Source: Bedellia somnulentella (lineage: Eukaryota; Arthropoda; Insecta; Lepidoptera; Bedelliidae). Taken from it: 64,000 nt of DNA. Positions 63,971 through 64,000 of this stretch are shown here, one piece after another. The DNA lies in the NCBI GenBank assembly GCA_963576735.1, contig OY755177.1:8990001-9054000 (forward strand), read 5' to 3'. The notes beneath the pieces were generated by a model. It saw only the letters and a program-made list of their open reading frames with translations. It searched no databases and was not told where the DNA came from. The translations under genes were made by a program, and so were the position numbers. Numbering within the stretch: the stretch's first letter is position 1; the number at the start of each line of letters is the position of its first letter.

Positions 63971-64000
63971 AAGTTATGAAATTATCACTGTAATAATTTT

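Overview
This window looks like a block of lepidopteran (moth or butterfly) nuclear DNA made almost entirely of transposable elements. It is AT-rich and holds no prokaryotic-style operons. It carries element types common in Lepidoptera: RTE, Jockey/CR1-like, R4/Dong-like and Penelope retroelements, Helitron/Helentron helicase, hAT, Harbinger and piggyBac remnants, and two or three SINE families. The taxon is inferred from this repeat content. I recognise no intact host gene, and every coding stretch I can name is a transposon protein or a broken piece of one.

Layout. 1-7.2 kb: a hAT-type non-autonomous element with a perfect 8-bp target duplication (3176-3842), then a minus-strand non-LTR retrotransposon whose ORF2 has a single nonsense codon (4595-7229). 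8-10.5 kb: a three-layer nest, RTE LINE > Harbinger-like TIR element > hAT element. 10.6-15 kb: SINEs, a TTA-flanked MITE, head-to-head SINEs, and tRNA-like foldback repeats. 15.4-17.3 kb: Penelope fragment, a 702-bp foldback with 190-bp arms, and a Helitron-type helicase end. 19-32 kb: sparse fragments (Penelope, hAT transposase, LINE, MITE, SINE). 32.7-35.1 kb: a non-autonomous LTR element with a 4-bp target duplication.

36.3-47.0 kb is the centrepiece. Six same-strand copies of one R4/Dong-like LINE (YMDD reverse transcriptase, CCHC finger, restriction-like endonuclease) stand head to tail. An (AAT)n tract lies at every junction, and the copies have different 5' truncation points. The fifth copy (42350-46234) is nearly full length, with a hairpin-rich 5' leader and an 81-codon ORF whose stop overlaps the next ATG. 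The right edge of the array is the (TTA)n tail of a minus-strand LINE (47.0-48.9 kb), so the array probably grew by repeated insertion into TAA repeats, including its own tails.

49-64 kb: piggyBac transposase remnant, RTE end, SINEs, a LINE ORF1 start, an internally deleted BEL/Pao-like LTR element with two 188-bp LTRs, a second foldback with 190-bp arms, and a long decayed CR1/Jockey-like LINE (58.1-63.0 kb) that itself carries an insertion.

The elements depend on one another. The short SINE (at least 13 pieces) ends in the same 3' motif as the RTE LINE, which suggests the RTE machinery mobilised it. TAA-tailed LINEs appear to have supplied landing sites for the Dong-like element.
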